Shown here piece after piece: positions 1 to 7,912 of a stretch of DNA of 21,491 bases. Source of the DNA: DASVDK01 sp036381125 [NCBI: Thermodesulfobacteriota bacterium] (GTDB lineage Bacteria; DASVDK01). Position 1 is the stretch's first letter, and every line of letters starts with the position of its first letter. Under the pieces are notes generated by a model. That model worked only from the letters and a program-made list of their open reading frames with translations. It was not told the origin of the DNA and did not search any database. The stretch spans positions 1 through 21,491 of the forward strand of contig DASVDK010000066.1 of the NCBI GenBank assembly GCA_036381125.1, read 5' to 3'. The position numbers and the translations under genes were made by a program.

Positions 1-97
1 CGGCCGCGCGCGTACGCTGCACCCGGTCGGCGACGTGCCGGATCCGGTCGATCGTGGCGACCGATGTGCCGCCGTACTTCTGGACGATGAGCGACAA
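1..97 (-). CDS. lysC: Aspartate kinase, N-terminal fragment (cut by window edge)
   Basis: Only the first 32 codons are in the window; the gene runs off the left edge. The minus-strand translation from a TTG at 97-95 begins (M)SLIVQKYGGTSV, followed by a segment of the type IDRIRHVADRV. KYGGTSV is the ATP-binding signature at the very N-terminus of aspartate kinases, which phosphorylate aspartate in the first step of the Lys/Thr/Met pathway. TTG is chosen because the family starts two or three residues before LIVQK, because no ATG or GTG lies between it and the upstream in-frame stop at 167-169, and because a GGAG sits about 10 nt upstream. It is divergent from kup. In related genomes lysC follows tsaE; here kup and a small membrane gene lie between. 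Identity is strong for so short a piece; the start is less sure. Confidence 0.8.
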   Translation of the reverse strand, partial: MSLIVQKYGGTSVATIDRIRHVADRVQRTRAA

Positions 98-141
98 GGG
101 TGTCCGACTCCGAGGGGGTCTCCGAAGACGCGCAATCCGAA

Positions 142-170
142 AGGGTTGCGTACCCGACCTGGCGTGTCAA
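142..170 (-). promoter_or_regulatory. Possible lysC promoter (-35 TTGACA)
   Basis: The minus strand has a perfect TTGACA (170-165) in the lysC-kup intergenic region. At 17 nt spacing the -10 would be AACCCT (147-142), which is poor, so only the -35 half is convincing. The predicted leader to the TTG start would be about 40 nt. Confidence 0.3.
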
Positions 171-222
171 GCGCTGCTTCGCCGTGCTGGCTCGCCGCGC
201 CTGTTCGGCGCCCGGCCCGGGT

Positions 223-230
223 GGTAGGCT
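223..230 (+). promoter_or_regulatory. Extended -10 of kup, near-leaderless
   Basis: The sequence TGG-TAGGCT is an extended -10 element (TGnTAnnnT) ending 9 nt before the kup GTG at 240. Standard geometry puts the transcript start near 237, leaving a leader of about 3 nt. No clear -35 and no Shine-Dalgarno sequence are seen. Confidence 0.4.
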
Positions 231-239
231 TGAGCCCTC

Positions 240-2144
240 GTGAGTGAAGCCGTCGCCCCGTCGCGGGCGGCCGCGCCCCGCGGCGCGGCCGCCCTGCCTC
301 TCACGCTCGCCGCGCTCGGGATCGTCTACGGCGACATCGGCACGAGCCCTCTTTACGCCCTCCGGGAGGCCTTCAGCGGCCGGTACGGCATCGAGGCTTC
401 CCGGGCGCACGTCCTCGGGGTCCTCTCGCTCGTCTTCTGGGCGCTTGCCGCGGTCGTCACCGTGAAGTACCTCGGCTTCATCATGAGGGCCGACAATCGG
501 GGCGAGGGGGGGATCTTCGCCCTTCTGGCCCTCGTGCCGCGAGTCGCCGAGCGCGGGCCGTCGGGCCGGGCGAGGGCGCTCGTGCTGCTCGCCCTGTTCG
601 GCGCGGCCCTCCTCTACGGCGACGGCGCGATCACGCCCGCCATCTCCGTCCTGTCCGCGGTCGAGGGGCTCCAGGTCGGCATGGACGCCTCCCAGCCGGC
701 CGTCATCGCGCTCACCGTGGCGATCCTCGTCGGGCTGTTCCTCGTCCAGCGGCGGGGCACCGCCGGCATCGGCCGGGTCTTCGGCCCGATCATGCTCGTC
801 TGGTTCACGGCGATCGGACTCCTCGGTCTCGTCCAGGTCGCGCGCGAACCGTCGGTCCTCGCGGCGCTGAACCCGCTCTACGGCGTCGAGCTGTTCGTCG
901 AGCGGCCGTTTCGCACCTTCGCCCTCCTCGGCGCGGTCGTGCTCGTCGTCACGGGAAGCGAGGCGCTCTACGCCGACATGGGGCACTTCGGGCGCCGCCC
1001 GATCCGGCTCGGTTGGCTCGGCCTCGTCTGGCCGGCCCTCGTCCTGAACTACTTCGGCCAGGGGGCGCTCCTCCTCGAGTCGCCCGGCGCCGCGGTGAGC
1101 CCGTTCTACGCGCTCGTGCCCAGGCCGCTGCTCTACCCGATGGTCGGCCTCGCGACGGCGGCCACGATCATCGCCTCGCAGGCGCTCATCTCGGGGGCGT
1201 TCTCGCTCGCACGCCAGGCGGTCCAGCTCGGCTACTGGCCACGCGTGACGATCGTCCACACCTCCGAGTCGGCCGAGGGGCAGATCTACATCCCCGAGGT
1301 CAACTACGGGCTCATGGTGGCCTGCATCTGGCTCGTGCTCGAGTTCCAGGAGTCTGGCGCCCTGGCCGCGGCCTACGGCCTCGCCGTGACCGGCACCATG
1401 ACCATCACGTCGATCGTCTACTTCGTCGTGCTGACGCAGGCGTGGCGCTGGCCCCCCTGGCGCGCCGGCCTGCTCGTGGCCGGGTTCCTCGCCTTCGACC
1501 TTCCGTTCCTCGGCTCGGCCCTGCTCAAGTTCACCGAGGGGGGCTGGTTCCCCGTGGCGGTCGGCGCCGCCGTCTTCGCCGTGATGCTCACCTGGAAGGA
1601 CGGGCGTGCGGTGCTCGCGCGGCAGATGCAGGAGCGCACGATGCCGATGGACCTCCTCCTCGAGGACGTGGCCAGGCGAAGGCTGCCGCGGGTCCCCGGG
1701 ACCGCGGTCTTCATGGCGTCCGATCCCCGGGGCGCGCCGGTCGCCCTCCTCCACCACCTCAAGCACGACAAGGTGCTCCACGAGCAGGTCGTGCTGCTGT
1801 CGATCGTGCCGAAGGACGTACCGCGCGTCCCGGCCGACGAGCGGCTCGCCATCGAGCGCCTCGGCGAAGGCTTCTGGCGCGTCGTCGCCCGCTACGGCTT
1901 CATGGAGACGCCGAACGTGCCGGAGATCCTCGGCCGCTGCCTCGGGCACGGCCTCTCGACCGATCCGATGACGACGACCTTCTACCTCTCCCGCGAGACC
2001 CTCCTCACCCACGGCCGCTCCGGCATGATGCGCTGGCGCAAGGCGCTCTTCGCCTTCCTCTCGCGCAACGCCCGCCCGGCCACCGCCTACTTCGGGATCC
2101 CCCCCGGCCGCGTGGTGGAGCTGGGGATGCAGGTCGAGATCTAG
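240..2144 (+). CDS. kup: Kup-family low-affinity potassium transporter
   Basis: A 634-residue K+/H+ symporter of the Kup/HAK/KT family in the inner membrane. The diagnostic GDIGTSPLY motif is at residues 31-39, after which come about 12 hydrophobic segments to around residue 450 and a soluble C-terminal domain of about 180 residues; this is the normal length and layout. The start is a GTG that gives MSEAV directly before the first membrane segment; no Shine-Dalgarno is visible, but a -10-like TAGGCT lies just upstream. The gene is alone on the plus strand, divergent from lysC and convergent with the small membrane gene. It sits beside a c-di-AMP synthase operon; Kup proteins of some Gram-positives are controlled by c-di-AMP, but whether this one binds it cannot be read from sequence. 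Confidence 0.95.
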   Translation: MSEAVAPSRAAAPRGAAALPLTLAALGIVYGDIGTSPLYALREAFSGRYGIEASRAHVLGVLSLVFWALAAVVTVKYLGFIMRADNRGEGGIFALLALVPRVAERGPSGRARALVLLALFGAALLYGDGAITPAISVLSAVEGLQVGMDASQPAVIALTVAILVGLFLVQRRGTAGIGRVFGPIMLVWFTAIGLLGLVQVAREPSVLAALNPLYGVELFVERPFRTFALLGAVVLVVTGSEALYADMGHFGRRPIRLGWLGLVWPALVLNYFGQGALLLESPGAAVSPFYALVPRPLLYPMVGLATAATIIASQALISGAFSLARQAVQLGYWPRVTIVHTSESAEGQIYIPEVNYGLMVACIWLVLEFQESGALAAAYGLAVTGTMTITSIVYFVVLTQAWRWPPWRAGLLVAGFLAFDLPFLGSALLKFTEGGWFPVAVGAAVFAVMLTWKDGRAVLARQMQERTMPMDLLLEDVARRRLPRVPGTAVFMASDPRGAPVALLHHLKHDKVLHEQVVLLSIVPKDVPRVPADERLAIERLGEGFWRVVARYGFMETPNVPEILGRCLGHGLSTDPMTTTFYLSRETLLTHGRSGMMRWRKALFAFLSRNARPATAYFGIPPGRVVELGMQVEI

Positions 2145-2218
2145 CGCCGGCGGGCCGCTCGAGCCCTCCCCCCGGGGCGGTGCGGATGCCTTACGGCCTT
2201 ACCCGGTGGCAGCCGCGG

Positions 2219-2245
2219 GCGAGGTGCAGGCCTCGCGGTGCCTGC
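2219..2245. terminator. Possible bidirectional terminator between convergent genes
   Basis: The 113-nt gap between the ends of kup and the small membrane gene holds two overlapping, mutually exclusive hairpins. One pairs GCGAGG (2219-2224) with CCTCGC (2231-2236); the other pairs GCAGGC (2226-2231) with GCCTGC (2240-2245). Neither is followed by a T-run, so intrinsic termination is only suggested by the position. Confidence 0.3.
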
Positions 2246-2257
2246 CAGGGATCGGGG

Positions 2258-2620
2258 CTAGGCCTCCGGCGGCGGCGTGGGCCTGCCGAACGCCATCCGC
2301 GCCACCCGCGCGATCGCCATGACGATGCCGTAGGTGCAGCCCCACACGAGGAGCCGCTCGCCGAGCGGCATGGGCTTGTCGAGCGTCGGTAGCAGGGCGA
2401 TCAGCGCGGCGGCCGCGGAGAGGACCGGGCCGGCCCAGAGGGCGTGCAGGAGGCCGCGCAGGTCGCGGCCCGGCGCGGTCCAGGCGAGGGCGGCTGCGGC
2501 GAGGCCGGCGAGGACGGCCCAGTTGACCGCGTCGCCGGGACGCCCGAAGAGGCGCGACCAGCCGAAGGCTGCCGCGGCCGGCACCGCGACGGCGACGAGG
2601 AACCGGGCGAGTGCGGCCAC
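2258..2620 (-). CDS. Small four-helix membrane protein, unknown function
   Basis: A 120-residue protein I do not recognise. It has four hydrophobic stretches, roughly residues 5-20, 33-48, 58-80 and 88-108, and a short proline-rich C-terminus. The GTG start at 2620 lies 4 nt after the tsaE stop, so it reads as the last gene of the ftsH-to-tsaE operon. GTG is taken because the hydrophobic segment begins directly after it. Composition matches the neighbours. It could be a small integral membrane protein fixed at this locus only in close relatives. It is probably real because the frame is clean and packed against tsaE. Confidence 0.6.
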   Translation of the reverse strand: MAALARFLVAVAVPAAAAFGWSRLFGRPGDAVNWAVLAGLAAAALAWTAPGRDLRGLLHALWAGPVLSAAAALIALLPTLDKPMPLGERLLVWGCTYGIVMAIARVARMAFGRPTPPPEA

Positions 2621-2624
2621 GGCG

Positions 2625-3092
2625 TCAGGCGGCGAGGGCCGCGAGGCGGGCCGCCGACCTGGGGCCGCGCGCGACGAGACCGATCCGCCGCTCCCCCTCC
2701 CCTTCCCCTTCGATGGTCACCTCGATCCGGTCGGCCGGCAGGAGCGACGGCGCGCGCTCCGCCCACTCGACCGCGAGGACGGCGTCGTCGGCGATCTCCT
2801 CGAGGCCGAGGTCGTAGGCGGCCGAGGCCTCGTCGAGGCGGAAGAGGTCGGCGTGGACGACCGGGACGCGGCCGCCGTACCGGGCGACCAGGGCGAAGGT
2901 GGGCGAGGAGACCTCGCCCGGGTCGCCCCCCGCGCCGCCGACGAGGCCACGGACGAACTCCGTCTTGCCGGCTCCGAGCGGCCCGTGGAGGGCCACGGCG
3001 TCGCCCGGCTCGAGCAGCGCCCCGAGCCGGCGCCCCACCTCGCGCGTCGACGCGGCGGTCGGCGCGGTGACCTGCCGCCGCTCGCCGCTCAC
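2625..3092 (-). CDS. tsaE: tRNA t6A biosynthesis ATPase TsaE
   Basis: A 155-residue P-loop ATPase that supports TsaB/TsaD in making N6-threonylcarbamoyl-adenosine at position 37 of ANN-decoding tRNAs. Visible family marks are Walker A GPLGAGKT (37-44), the SSPTF switch segment, HADLFRL (equivalent to HxDxYR) and VEWAER near residue 115. The start is a GTG at 3092 that overlaps the nnrD stop as GTGA (3092-3089), so it is translationally coupled to nnrD. A much longer open frame continues upstream in this phase, but it is the shadow of nnrD. TsaB and TsaD are not in the window. The length is normal. Confidence 0.92.
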   Translation of the reverse strand: MSGERRQVTAPTAASTREVGRRLGALLEPGDAVALHGPLGAGKTEFVRGLVGGAGGDPGEVSSPTFALVARYGGRVPVVHADLFRLDEASAAYDLGLEEIADDAVLAVEWAERAPSLLPADRIEVTIEGEGEGERRIGLVARGPRSAARLAALAA

Positions 3093-4660
3093 GCGGCCTT
3101 CGGCGCGAGGGCGGCGAGCACCCGCGGGAGCCTCCCTGCCAGGTCGGTGGCGAGGAGACCGGCCGGGCCGACCTCCTCGGCCCCGAGGTCGCCGGCCGCC
3201 CCGTGCAGGTAGGCGCCGAGCTCCGCCGCCGACGCGGCGTCGAGGCCCTGCCCCAGCAGGGCGCCGATCACGCCCGAGAGGACGTCCCCCATGCCGCCGG
3301 AGGCCATCGCCGGGTTGCCGGTCGAGTTCACGGCCAGCGCGCCGTCCGGCCTGGCGACCAGGGTCCGGTGCCCCTTGAGGAGCGCGATTGCCCCGGACAG
3401 CCTGGCGGCTTCGCGGGCCGCCGCCGGCCGGTCGGCCTCGACCTCGCGCGTCGTCCGGCCGAGGAGCCGGCCCATCTCGCCCGGGTGGGGGGTGAGGACC
3501 CGCGGGCCGGCGGCACCCTTGAGCGCCGCGAGCCCCTCGGCCCCGCCGAGCGCGTTGAGGCCGTCGGCGTCGAGGAGCAGCGGCCGCTCGACCCGGCGCG
3601 CGAGCTCGCGGACCACCGTCACGGCCCCGGGCCGCGTGGTGAGGCCCGGGCCGAGGACGACGGCGTCGCGCGCCGCGGCCAGCTCGACGAGGAGCGGGAG
3701 GGCCGACGCGTCGAGGGCGCCGTCGGGCCCCTCGGGCAGCGGCCGGACCATCGCCTCCCAGAGCTTGGTCTCGAGCGCCGGCCTGAGCGAGGCGGGCGCC
3801 GCCACGGTCACGAGCCCCGCCCCGGCCCGGAGGGCGCCGAGCGCCGCCAGGGCCGCGGCGCCGGCCGTCCCCTGCGCCCCCGCCACGACGAGGACGTGTC
3901 CGTACGTCCCCTTGTGCCCGGCCGGGTCGCGCGGCAGGAGCCTCGCCAGCGCCGGCGCGACCTCGTCCCGGTCGAGGAGCCGGTCGCCGGGCGCCGCGTC
4001 GAGGAGCGCCCTGGGATGGCCGATGTCGACGACCTCTACCCGACCGGCCAGCGACGCGCCCGGATCGAGGGCGAGGCCGAGCTTGGCGAGGCCGAACGTC
4101 ACCGTGAGCCGGGCCCGCACGGCGACGCCGAGAACCGCGCCGGTGCCGGCATGGACGCCGGAGGGGAGGTCGAGGGCGACGACCGGTGCGCCGCAGCCGT
4201 TCAGCCACTCGACCGCGCGGCGGTGGACCCCTTCGAGGGGGCGCGCAAGCCCCGTCCCGAAGAGGGCGTCCACCGCGAGGTCGACCGCCGGCGGGAGCGC
4301 CGCGACGAGGGCCGCCTCGTCCGGCGCCTCGGCGAGGAGCCCGGGAGCGGCCGCCTCGAGCGCCGCGAGGGCCCGAGCGGCGTCCCCCCTGACCTGGTCG
4401 CGACGGCCGACGAGGAGCGGCCGCACCGAGCGGGCGCCCGCGGACACCAGGTGGCGGGCCACGACGAAGCCGTCGCCGCCGTTGTTGCCGGGGCCGCAGA
4501 GGAGCGCCACCCGCCCGGCCCACTCCGAGGCGAAGCGCCGGCAGATCGCCTCGAACGCGGCGCGCCCCGCCCGCTCCATGAGTTCGGGCGTGGCGGGCCC
4601 GCCGGCGGCCGCCGACTCCCGGTCGAGCCGCAGCATCGTCTCGGGTGCGACGAGCTTCAT
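3089..4660 (-). CDS. nnr: Bifunctional NAD(P)HX epimerase / ADP-dependent dehydratase
   Basis: A 523-residue fusion that repairs hydrated NADH and NADPH. The N-terminal YjeF_N-type epimerase half shows CGPGNNGGDGF (about 55-65), VDALFGTGL and DLPSGV. The C-terminal ribokinase-like dehydratase half begins near residue 230 with HKGTYGHVLVVAG and continues with VLGPGL, LDADGLNAL, TPHPGEMGRLLG, LLKGHRT and the catalytic segment GNPAMASGGMGDVLSG. The ATG start at 4660 overlaps the stop of a 21-codon reading frame as ATGA, and its own stop overlaps tsaE as GTGA. The order acpS-nnr-tsaE is common. One small oddity is SGVHAGTG in the epimerase half, where many members have an acidic residue (SGxDADTG-like). 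Confidence 0.93.
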   Translation of the reverse strand: MKLVAPETMLRLDRESAAAGGPATPELMERAGRAAFEAICRRFASEWAGRVALLCGPGNNGGDGFVVARHLVSAGARSVRPLLVGRRDQVRGDAARALAALEAAAPGLLAEAPDEAALVAALPPAVDLAVDALFGTGLARPLEGVHRRAVEWLNGCGAPVVALDLPSGVHAGTGAVLGVAVRARLTVTFGLAKLGLALDPGASLAGRVEVVDIGHPRALLDAAPGDRLLDRDEVAPALARLLPRDPAGHKGTYGHVLVVAGAQGTAGAAALAALGALRAGAGLVTVAAPASLRPALETKLWEAMVRPLPEGPDGALDASALPLLVELAAARDAVVLGPGLTTRPGAVTVVRELARRVERPLLLDADGLNALGGAEGLAALKGAAGPRVLTPHPGEMGRLLGRTTREVEADRPAAAREAARLSGAIALLKGHRTLVARPDGALAVNSTGNPAMASGGMGDVLSGVIGALLGQGLDAASAAELGAYLHGAAGDLGAEEVGPAGLLATDLAGRLPRVLAALAPKAA

Positions 4661-4722
4661 CCGCGGGGGCCCTCGAGGACGCCCCGGGGAGCCTTCGACA
4701 GCGATCGCAGCAGAGCCGTCAT
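4657..4722 (-). CDS. 21-codon micro-ORF linking acpS and nnr
   Basis: A short frame of 21 codons fills the entire 58-nt gap between acpS and nnr. Its ATG (4722-4720) overlaps the acpS TGA as ATGA, and its TGA (4659-4657) overlaps the nnr ATG as ATGA. The peptide begins [12 protein letters not shown] and ends GVLEGPRG; it is basic, with a short amphipathic start. No separate Shine-Dalgarno is apparent for nnr. Because other junctions in this operon use 4-nt overlaps, a translational relay through this frame is plausible: ribosomes finishing acpS would restart here and hand on to nnr. The peptide itself may have no function. Chance is the alternative, since GC-rich DNA has few stops, but both ends matching exactly is notable. 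Confidence 0.45.
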   Translation of the reverse strand: MTALLRSLSKAPRGVLEGPRG

Positions 4723-5099
4723 GGGCCCTCGAGGACCACGACGGCGACCGCGTAGGCGTCGTCGTGGGACAGGGAGACGTGGGTGCGGACGACGCCGCGC
4801 GCGTCGGCCGAGCGACGGGCGGCCCCCTCGACGGCGAGTACCGGCCGGCCGGAGGCCTCGCGGGCGACCGACACGTCGCGCCACCGCATGCCGGCGCCGA
4901 CGCCGATGCCGAGCGCCTTGGCGAAGGCCTCCTTGGCCGCGAACCGTGCGGCGAAGGCGATGCCCGGCCGCCGCTGGGTGCGGCAGTAGGCCGACTCCTC
5001 GGCGGTGAAGATCCGCCGCTCGAACCGGTCGCCGTGCGCCGTGAAGGCCGCCTCGAGCCGCTCGACCGACGCGAGGTCGACCCCGACCCCGATGATCAC
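4719..5099 (-). CDS. acpS: Holo-[acyl-carrier-protein] synthase
   Basis: A 126-residue 4'-phosphopantetheinyl transferase that moves phosphopantetheine from CoA onto apo-ACP for fatty acid synthesis. It shows the two family signatures: [13 protein letters not shown] at the N-terminus, with the Mg-binding Asp at residue 8, and [13 protein letters not shown] around residue 57, with the conserved Glu. The C-terminus [18 protein letters not shown] is typical. The GTG start at 5099 overlaps the pdxJ stop as GTGA (5099-5096). pdxJ-acpS is a widespread gene pair. The length is normal. Confidence 0.95.
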   Translation of the reverse strand: MIIGVGVDLASVERLEAAFTAHGDRFERRIFTAEESAYCRTQRRPGIAFAARFAAKEAFAKALGIGVGAGMRWRDVSVAREASGRPVLAVEGAARRSADARGVVRTHVSLSHDDAYAVAVVVLEGP

Positions 5100-5827
5100 C
5101 GCCGGTCCACGACGATCAGCGCCTTCATCTCCCGCACCGCCTCGGCCATGCCGACGAGGAGGGCCCGCGCGACGATGTTGTGGCCGATCGCGAAGGTCTC
5201 CAGCTCCGGGATGGCGGCGATCCGGCCGACGTTGCGGTAGGTGAGGCCGTGGCCCACGTTCACCCGCAGGCCGGCGGCGCGGGCGAAGGCCGCGCCGCTG
5301 GCGATGACCGAGGCCTCGCGCTCGAGGCCGGCCTCGGTCCGCTCGTGCGCGTAGCGCCCGGTGTGCAGCTCCACGAACCGCGCCCCGGTGCGCGCCGCCG
5401 CCTCGAGCTGCGCCCGGTCGGCGTCGACGAAGAGCGAGACCGGGATGCCGGCCGCCGAGAGCGTCTCGACGGTGTCGCGCAGCGCCGCCTCGTTGCGGAT
5501 CACGTCGAGCCCCCCCTCGGTCGTCAGCTCCTCGCGCCGTTCCGGCACCAGGGTCACCAGGTCGGGGCGAAGCTGGCGCGCGATGCCGACCATCTCGTCG
5601 GTGCCGGCCATCTCGAGGTTCAGCTCGACCCGCACGGTTTCCCTGAGGATCCGCACGTCGCGGTCCTGGATGTGGCGCCGGTCCTCGCGCAGGTGCACCG
5701 TGATGCCGTCGGCGCCGCCGAGCTCGGCGGCAACGGCCGCGTGGACGGGGTCGGGCTCCACGTCGCGCCGCGCCTGGCGCACGGTGGCGACGTGGTCGAT
5801 GTTGACGCTGAGACGCCGATGGGTCAT
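5096..5827 (-). CDS. pdxJ: Pyridoxine 5'-phosphate synthase
   Basis: A 243-residue TIM-barrel enzyme that condenses 1-deoxyxylulose 5-phosphate with 3-amino-2-oxopropyl phosphate to give pyridoxine 5'-phosphate (DXP-dependent vitamin B6 pathway). Recognisable segments are [15 protein letters not shown] at the N-terminus, [52 protein letters not shown] and [10 protein letters not shown]. The ATG at 5827 is chosen because family members start a few residues before VNIDHVAT; the frame is open further upstream, but that part overlaps glmM. A GAGGG touching the glmM stop, 7 nt before the ATG, serves as the ribosome binding site. Confidence 0.96.
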   Translation of the reverse strand: MTHRRLSVNIDHVATVRQARRDVEPDPVHAAVAAELGGADGITVHLREDRRHIQDRDVRILRETVRVELNLEMAGTDEMVGIARQLRPDLVTLVPERREELTTEGGLDVIRNEAALRDTVETLSAAGIPVSLFVDADRAQLEAAARTGARFVELHTGRYAHERTEAGLEREASVIASGAAFARAAGLRVNVGHGLTYRNVGRIAAIPELETFAIGHNIVARALLVGMAEAVREMKALIVVDRR

Positions 5828-5837
5828 GCGAATGCCC

Positions 5838-7190
5838 TCACGACAGGGACCGGGCGAGGAGGTCGGCCATCTCGTCCGCGTAGGCGCGGATCGCCCGGTC
5901 ATCGGTCCCCTCGACCATGACCCGCACCAGGTTCTCCGTCCCCGAGTAGCGTACGAGCAGGCGTCCCTCCTCCCCGAGCGCCGCCTCGATGCGCCGCATC
6001 GCCGCCTGGACGTCGGGGAGCGTCGAGAGCGGCGGCTTCCTCGCCACCTTCACGTTCACCAGCACCTGCGGCACCCGCTCCATGACCGCCGCCAGCTCCG
6101 AGAGGCGCCGCCCCCGACGCTTCAGGATGGCGAGGAGCTGCAGCGCCGACAAGATGCCGTCGCCGGTCGTGTTGTGCTCGAGGAAGACCATGTGGCCCGA
6201 CTGCTCGCCGCCGAAGGCGTAGCCGCCGCGGCGCATCTCCTCGACGACGTAGCGATCGCCCACCTGGGTGCGAACCACCCGCCCGCCGGCCCGGCGCAGC
6301 GCGATGTCGAGGCCGAGGTTGCTCATCACGGTCGTCACGACGGTCCCCTTGCTGAGCGCCCCCCGGCCGAGCAGCTCGAGCCCGCAGACGGCCATGATGG
6401 CGTCGCCGTCGACGATCTGCCCCCGCTCGTCGGCCACGATCAGGCGGTCGCCGTCGCCGTCGAGCGCGATGCCGAGGTCGGCCCCGTTGTCGACCACCGC
6501 GCGCGCCATGGCGTCCGGATGGACCGCGCCGCAGAGGTGGTTGATGTTCGCCCCGTTGGGGCGCACCCCCATGAGGACCAGCTCCGCGCCCAGCTCCTCG
6601 AGGACGGCCGGCGCCACCTTGTAGGCCGCGCCGTGGGCGCAGTCGAGCACGATGCGCAGCCCCTCGAGCGTGAGGTCCCGGGGGAAGGTGTTCTTCAGGA
6701 AGACGACGTACCGGCCGACGGCGTCGTCGATGCGAAAGGCCTTGCCGACGAGGTCGGCCGTCGGCCGCGGGCCGTCGACCCCGCCCTCGACGAGGCGCTC
6801 GATCTGCGCCTCCACCTCGTCCGGCAGCTTGAAGCCGTCGCGTGAGAAGAACTTGATCCCGTTGTCCTGGAACGGGTTGTGGGAGGCGGAGATGACGACC
6901 CCGGCGTCGGCGCGCATCGACTGCGTGAGGAAGGCGATCCCCGGCGTCGGCAGGGGGCCCACCAGGAGCACGTCGACCCCCATCGAGCAGATGCCGGCCG
7001 ACAGCGCCATCTCGAACATGTAGCCCGAGAGCCTCGTGTCCTTGCCGATGACGATACGGTGCCGGCCGGGCCCTCGCCGGAAGACGTGCGCGGCGGCACG
7101 CCCCAGCGCAAGGGCCACCTCGGCCGTCATGGGTGGCTCGTTGGCGATTCCCCGGACCCCGTCGGTCCCGAAGAGGTTCCGCACAGTCAT
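5838..7190 (-). CDS. glmM: Phosphoglucosamine mutase
   Basis: A 450-residue enzyme converting glucosamine 6-phosphate to glucosamine 1-phosphate on the way to UDP-GlcNAc. It starts [14 protein letters not shown], which fixes the ATG at 7190, preceded by a strong GGAGGGG about 8 nt upstream. The phosphoserine loop is SASHNP with Ser103, the metal loop is DGDGDR (244-249), sugar-binding GGEQSGH lies in domain 3, and the phosphate-binding [15 protein letters not shown] is near residue 420. It lies after cdaA and cdaR, the same cdaA-cdaR-glmM module known from Firmicutes, where GlmM binds and inhibits CdaA. Confidence 0.97.
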   Translation of the reverse strand: MTVRNLFGTDGVRGIANEPPMTAEVALALGRAAAHVFRRGPGRHRIVIGKDTRLSGYMFEMALSAGICSMGVDVLLVGPLPTPGIAFLTQSMRADAGVVISASHNPFQDNGIKFFSRDGFKLPDEVEAQIERLVEGGVDGPRPTADLVGKAFRIDDAVGRYVVFLKNTFPRDLTLEGLRIVLDCAHGAAYKVAPAVLEELGAELVLMGVRPNGANINHLCGAVHPDAMARAVVDNGADLGIALDGDGDRLIVADERGQIVDGDAIMAVCGLELLGRGALSKGTVVTTVMSNLGLDIALRRAGGRVVRTQVGDRYVVEEMRRGGYAFGGEQSGHMVFLEHNTTGDGILSALQLLAILKRRGRRLSELAAVMERVPQVLVNVKVARKPPLSTLPDVQAAMRRIEAALGEEGRLLVRYSGTENLVRVMVEGTDDRAIRAYADEMADLLARSLS

Positions 7191-7216
7191 CCGCCGCTCC
7201 CCTCCAGAGGGTTCGC

Positions 7217-7912
7217 TCAGGGCTCGTCCCGGCCGATCCGGACCTGGACCTGCACGACCGCCGGCCCGTCGAGGCGCACGCCCGCGGCCGGGGCCTCCAG
7301 CGGCACCTCGCGCTCCAGGTCGGCCACCGCGCCGGCGACGTCGACGTCCACGGTCCGCACGGCCTCGATGCGGGCAACCGCCTCGGTACCGCCCACGATG
7401 TCGACCGCCGGCGGCTCGACCCGCCAGCCCTTCACCTCGAGCCCCGCCTCCGGGGCTCCGACGATCGAGGCCTCGACCGGCACCCGGCGCCGCGTGATCG
7501 GGTCGAGCCGCACCTCGATCTCGGGCGGGGTCAGCCGCACGAGGTTGATCCCGCTCGGCAGCGTGACCGCGGACGGCGTGAGCCGCACGCGGATCGGGTG
7601 GTCGGGGCTCGCCCCCGACACGTCGACCGATACCTTGACCTGATCGGGCGAGAGCGACGCGAGGCGGGTCTGCGGGCCGGTCACCCGGACCTGCGCCTCG
7701 CGCTCCACGTCCGCCGCGACCACCGTGCCGGACGGGATGTTCCGCAGATCGATCGGCACGATGAGGCCGATCTCCGCCTCCCGTTCGCCCACGACGAACA
7801 GCCAGAGGACCACCGCGAAGACCACGGCCAGGATCTTGAGCTGCCAGTTCTCGCGCAGCCCGCGCCGCACGCGCCGCAGGTGGGGGCGCAGCATGCGCCT
7901 GCCGGCCGCCAT
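7217..7912 (-). CDS. cdaR: YbbR-domain protein, CdaA regulator
   Basis: A 231-residue membrane-anchored protein with a basic N-terminus, one transmembrane helix at about residues 25-42 ([16 protein letters not shown]), and an extracytoplasmic beta-rich region with YbbR repeats (for example [11 protein letters not shown]). In Firmicutes, CdaR binds and modulates the diadenylate cyclase CdaA. The ATG at 7912 overlaps the cdaA stop by one base (TGATG), indicating coupling. An in-frame ATG six codons further in is a possible alternative start. It is shorter than Bacillus CdaR, so it probably carries fewer YbbR repeats. Confidence 0.88.
   Translation of the reverse strand: MAAGRRMLRPHLRRVRRGLRENWQLKILAVVFAVVLWLFVVGEREAEIGLIVPIDLRNIPSGTVVAADVEREAQVRVTGPQTRLASLSPDQVKVSVDVSGASPDHPIRVRLTPSAVTLPSGINLVRLTPPEIEVRLDPITRRRVPVEASIVGAPEAGLEVKGWRVEPPAVDIVGGTEAVARIEAVRTVDVDVAGAVADLEREVPLEAPAAGVRLDGPAVVQVQVRIGRDEP

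Noticed and set aside
35-247. A 70-codon plus-strand frame before kup
   Set aside because: It runs opposite the lysC start and through the divergent promoter region, and shows no recognisable family.
3203-5240. Two long plus-strand frames opposite nnr and acpS, and a long minus-strand frame in another phase
   Set aside because: Arg/Ala/Gly/Pro-rich shadows of nnr and acpS; only the last 155 codons of the minus-strand frame are a real gene (tsaE).
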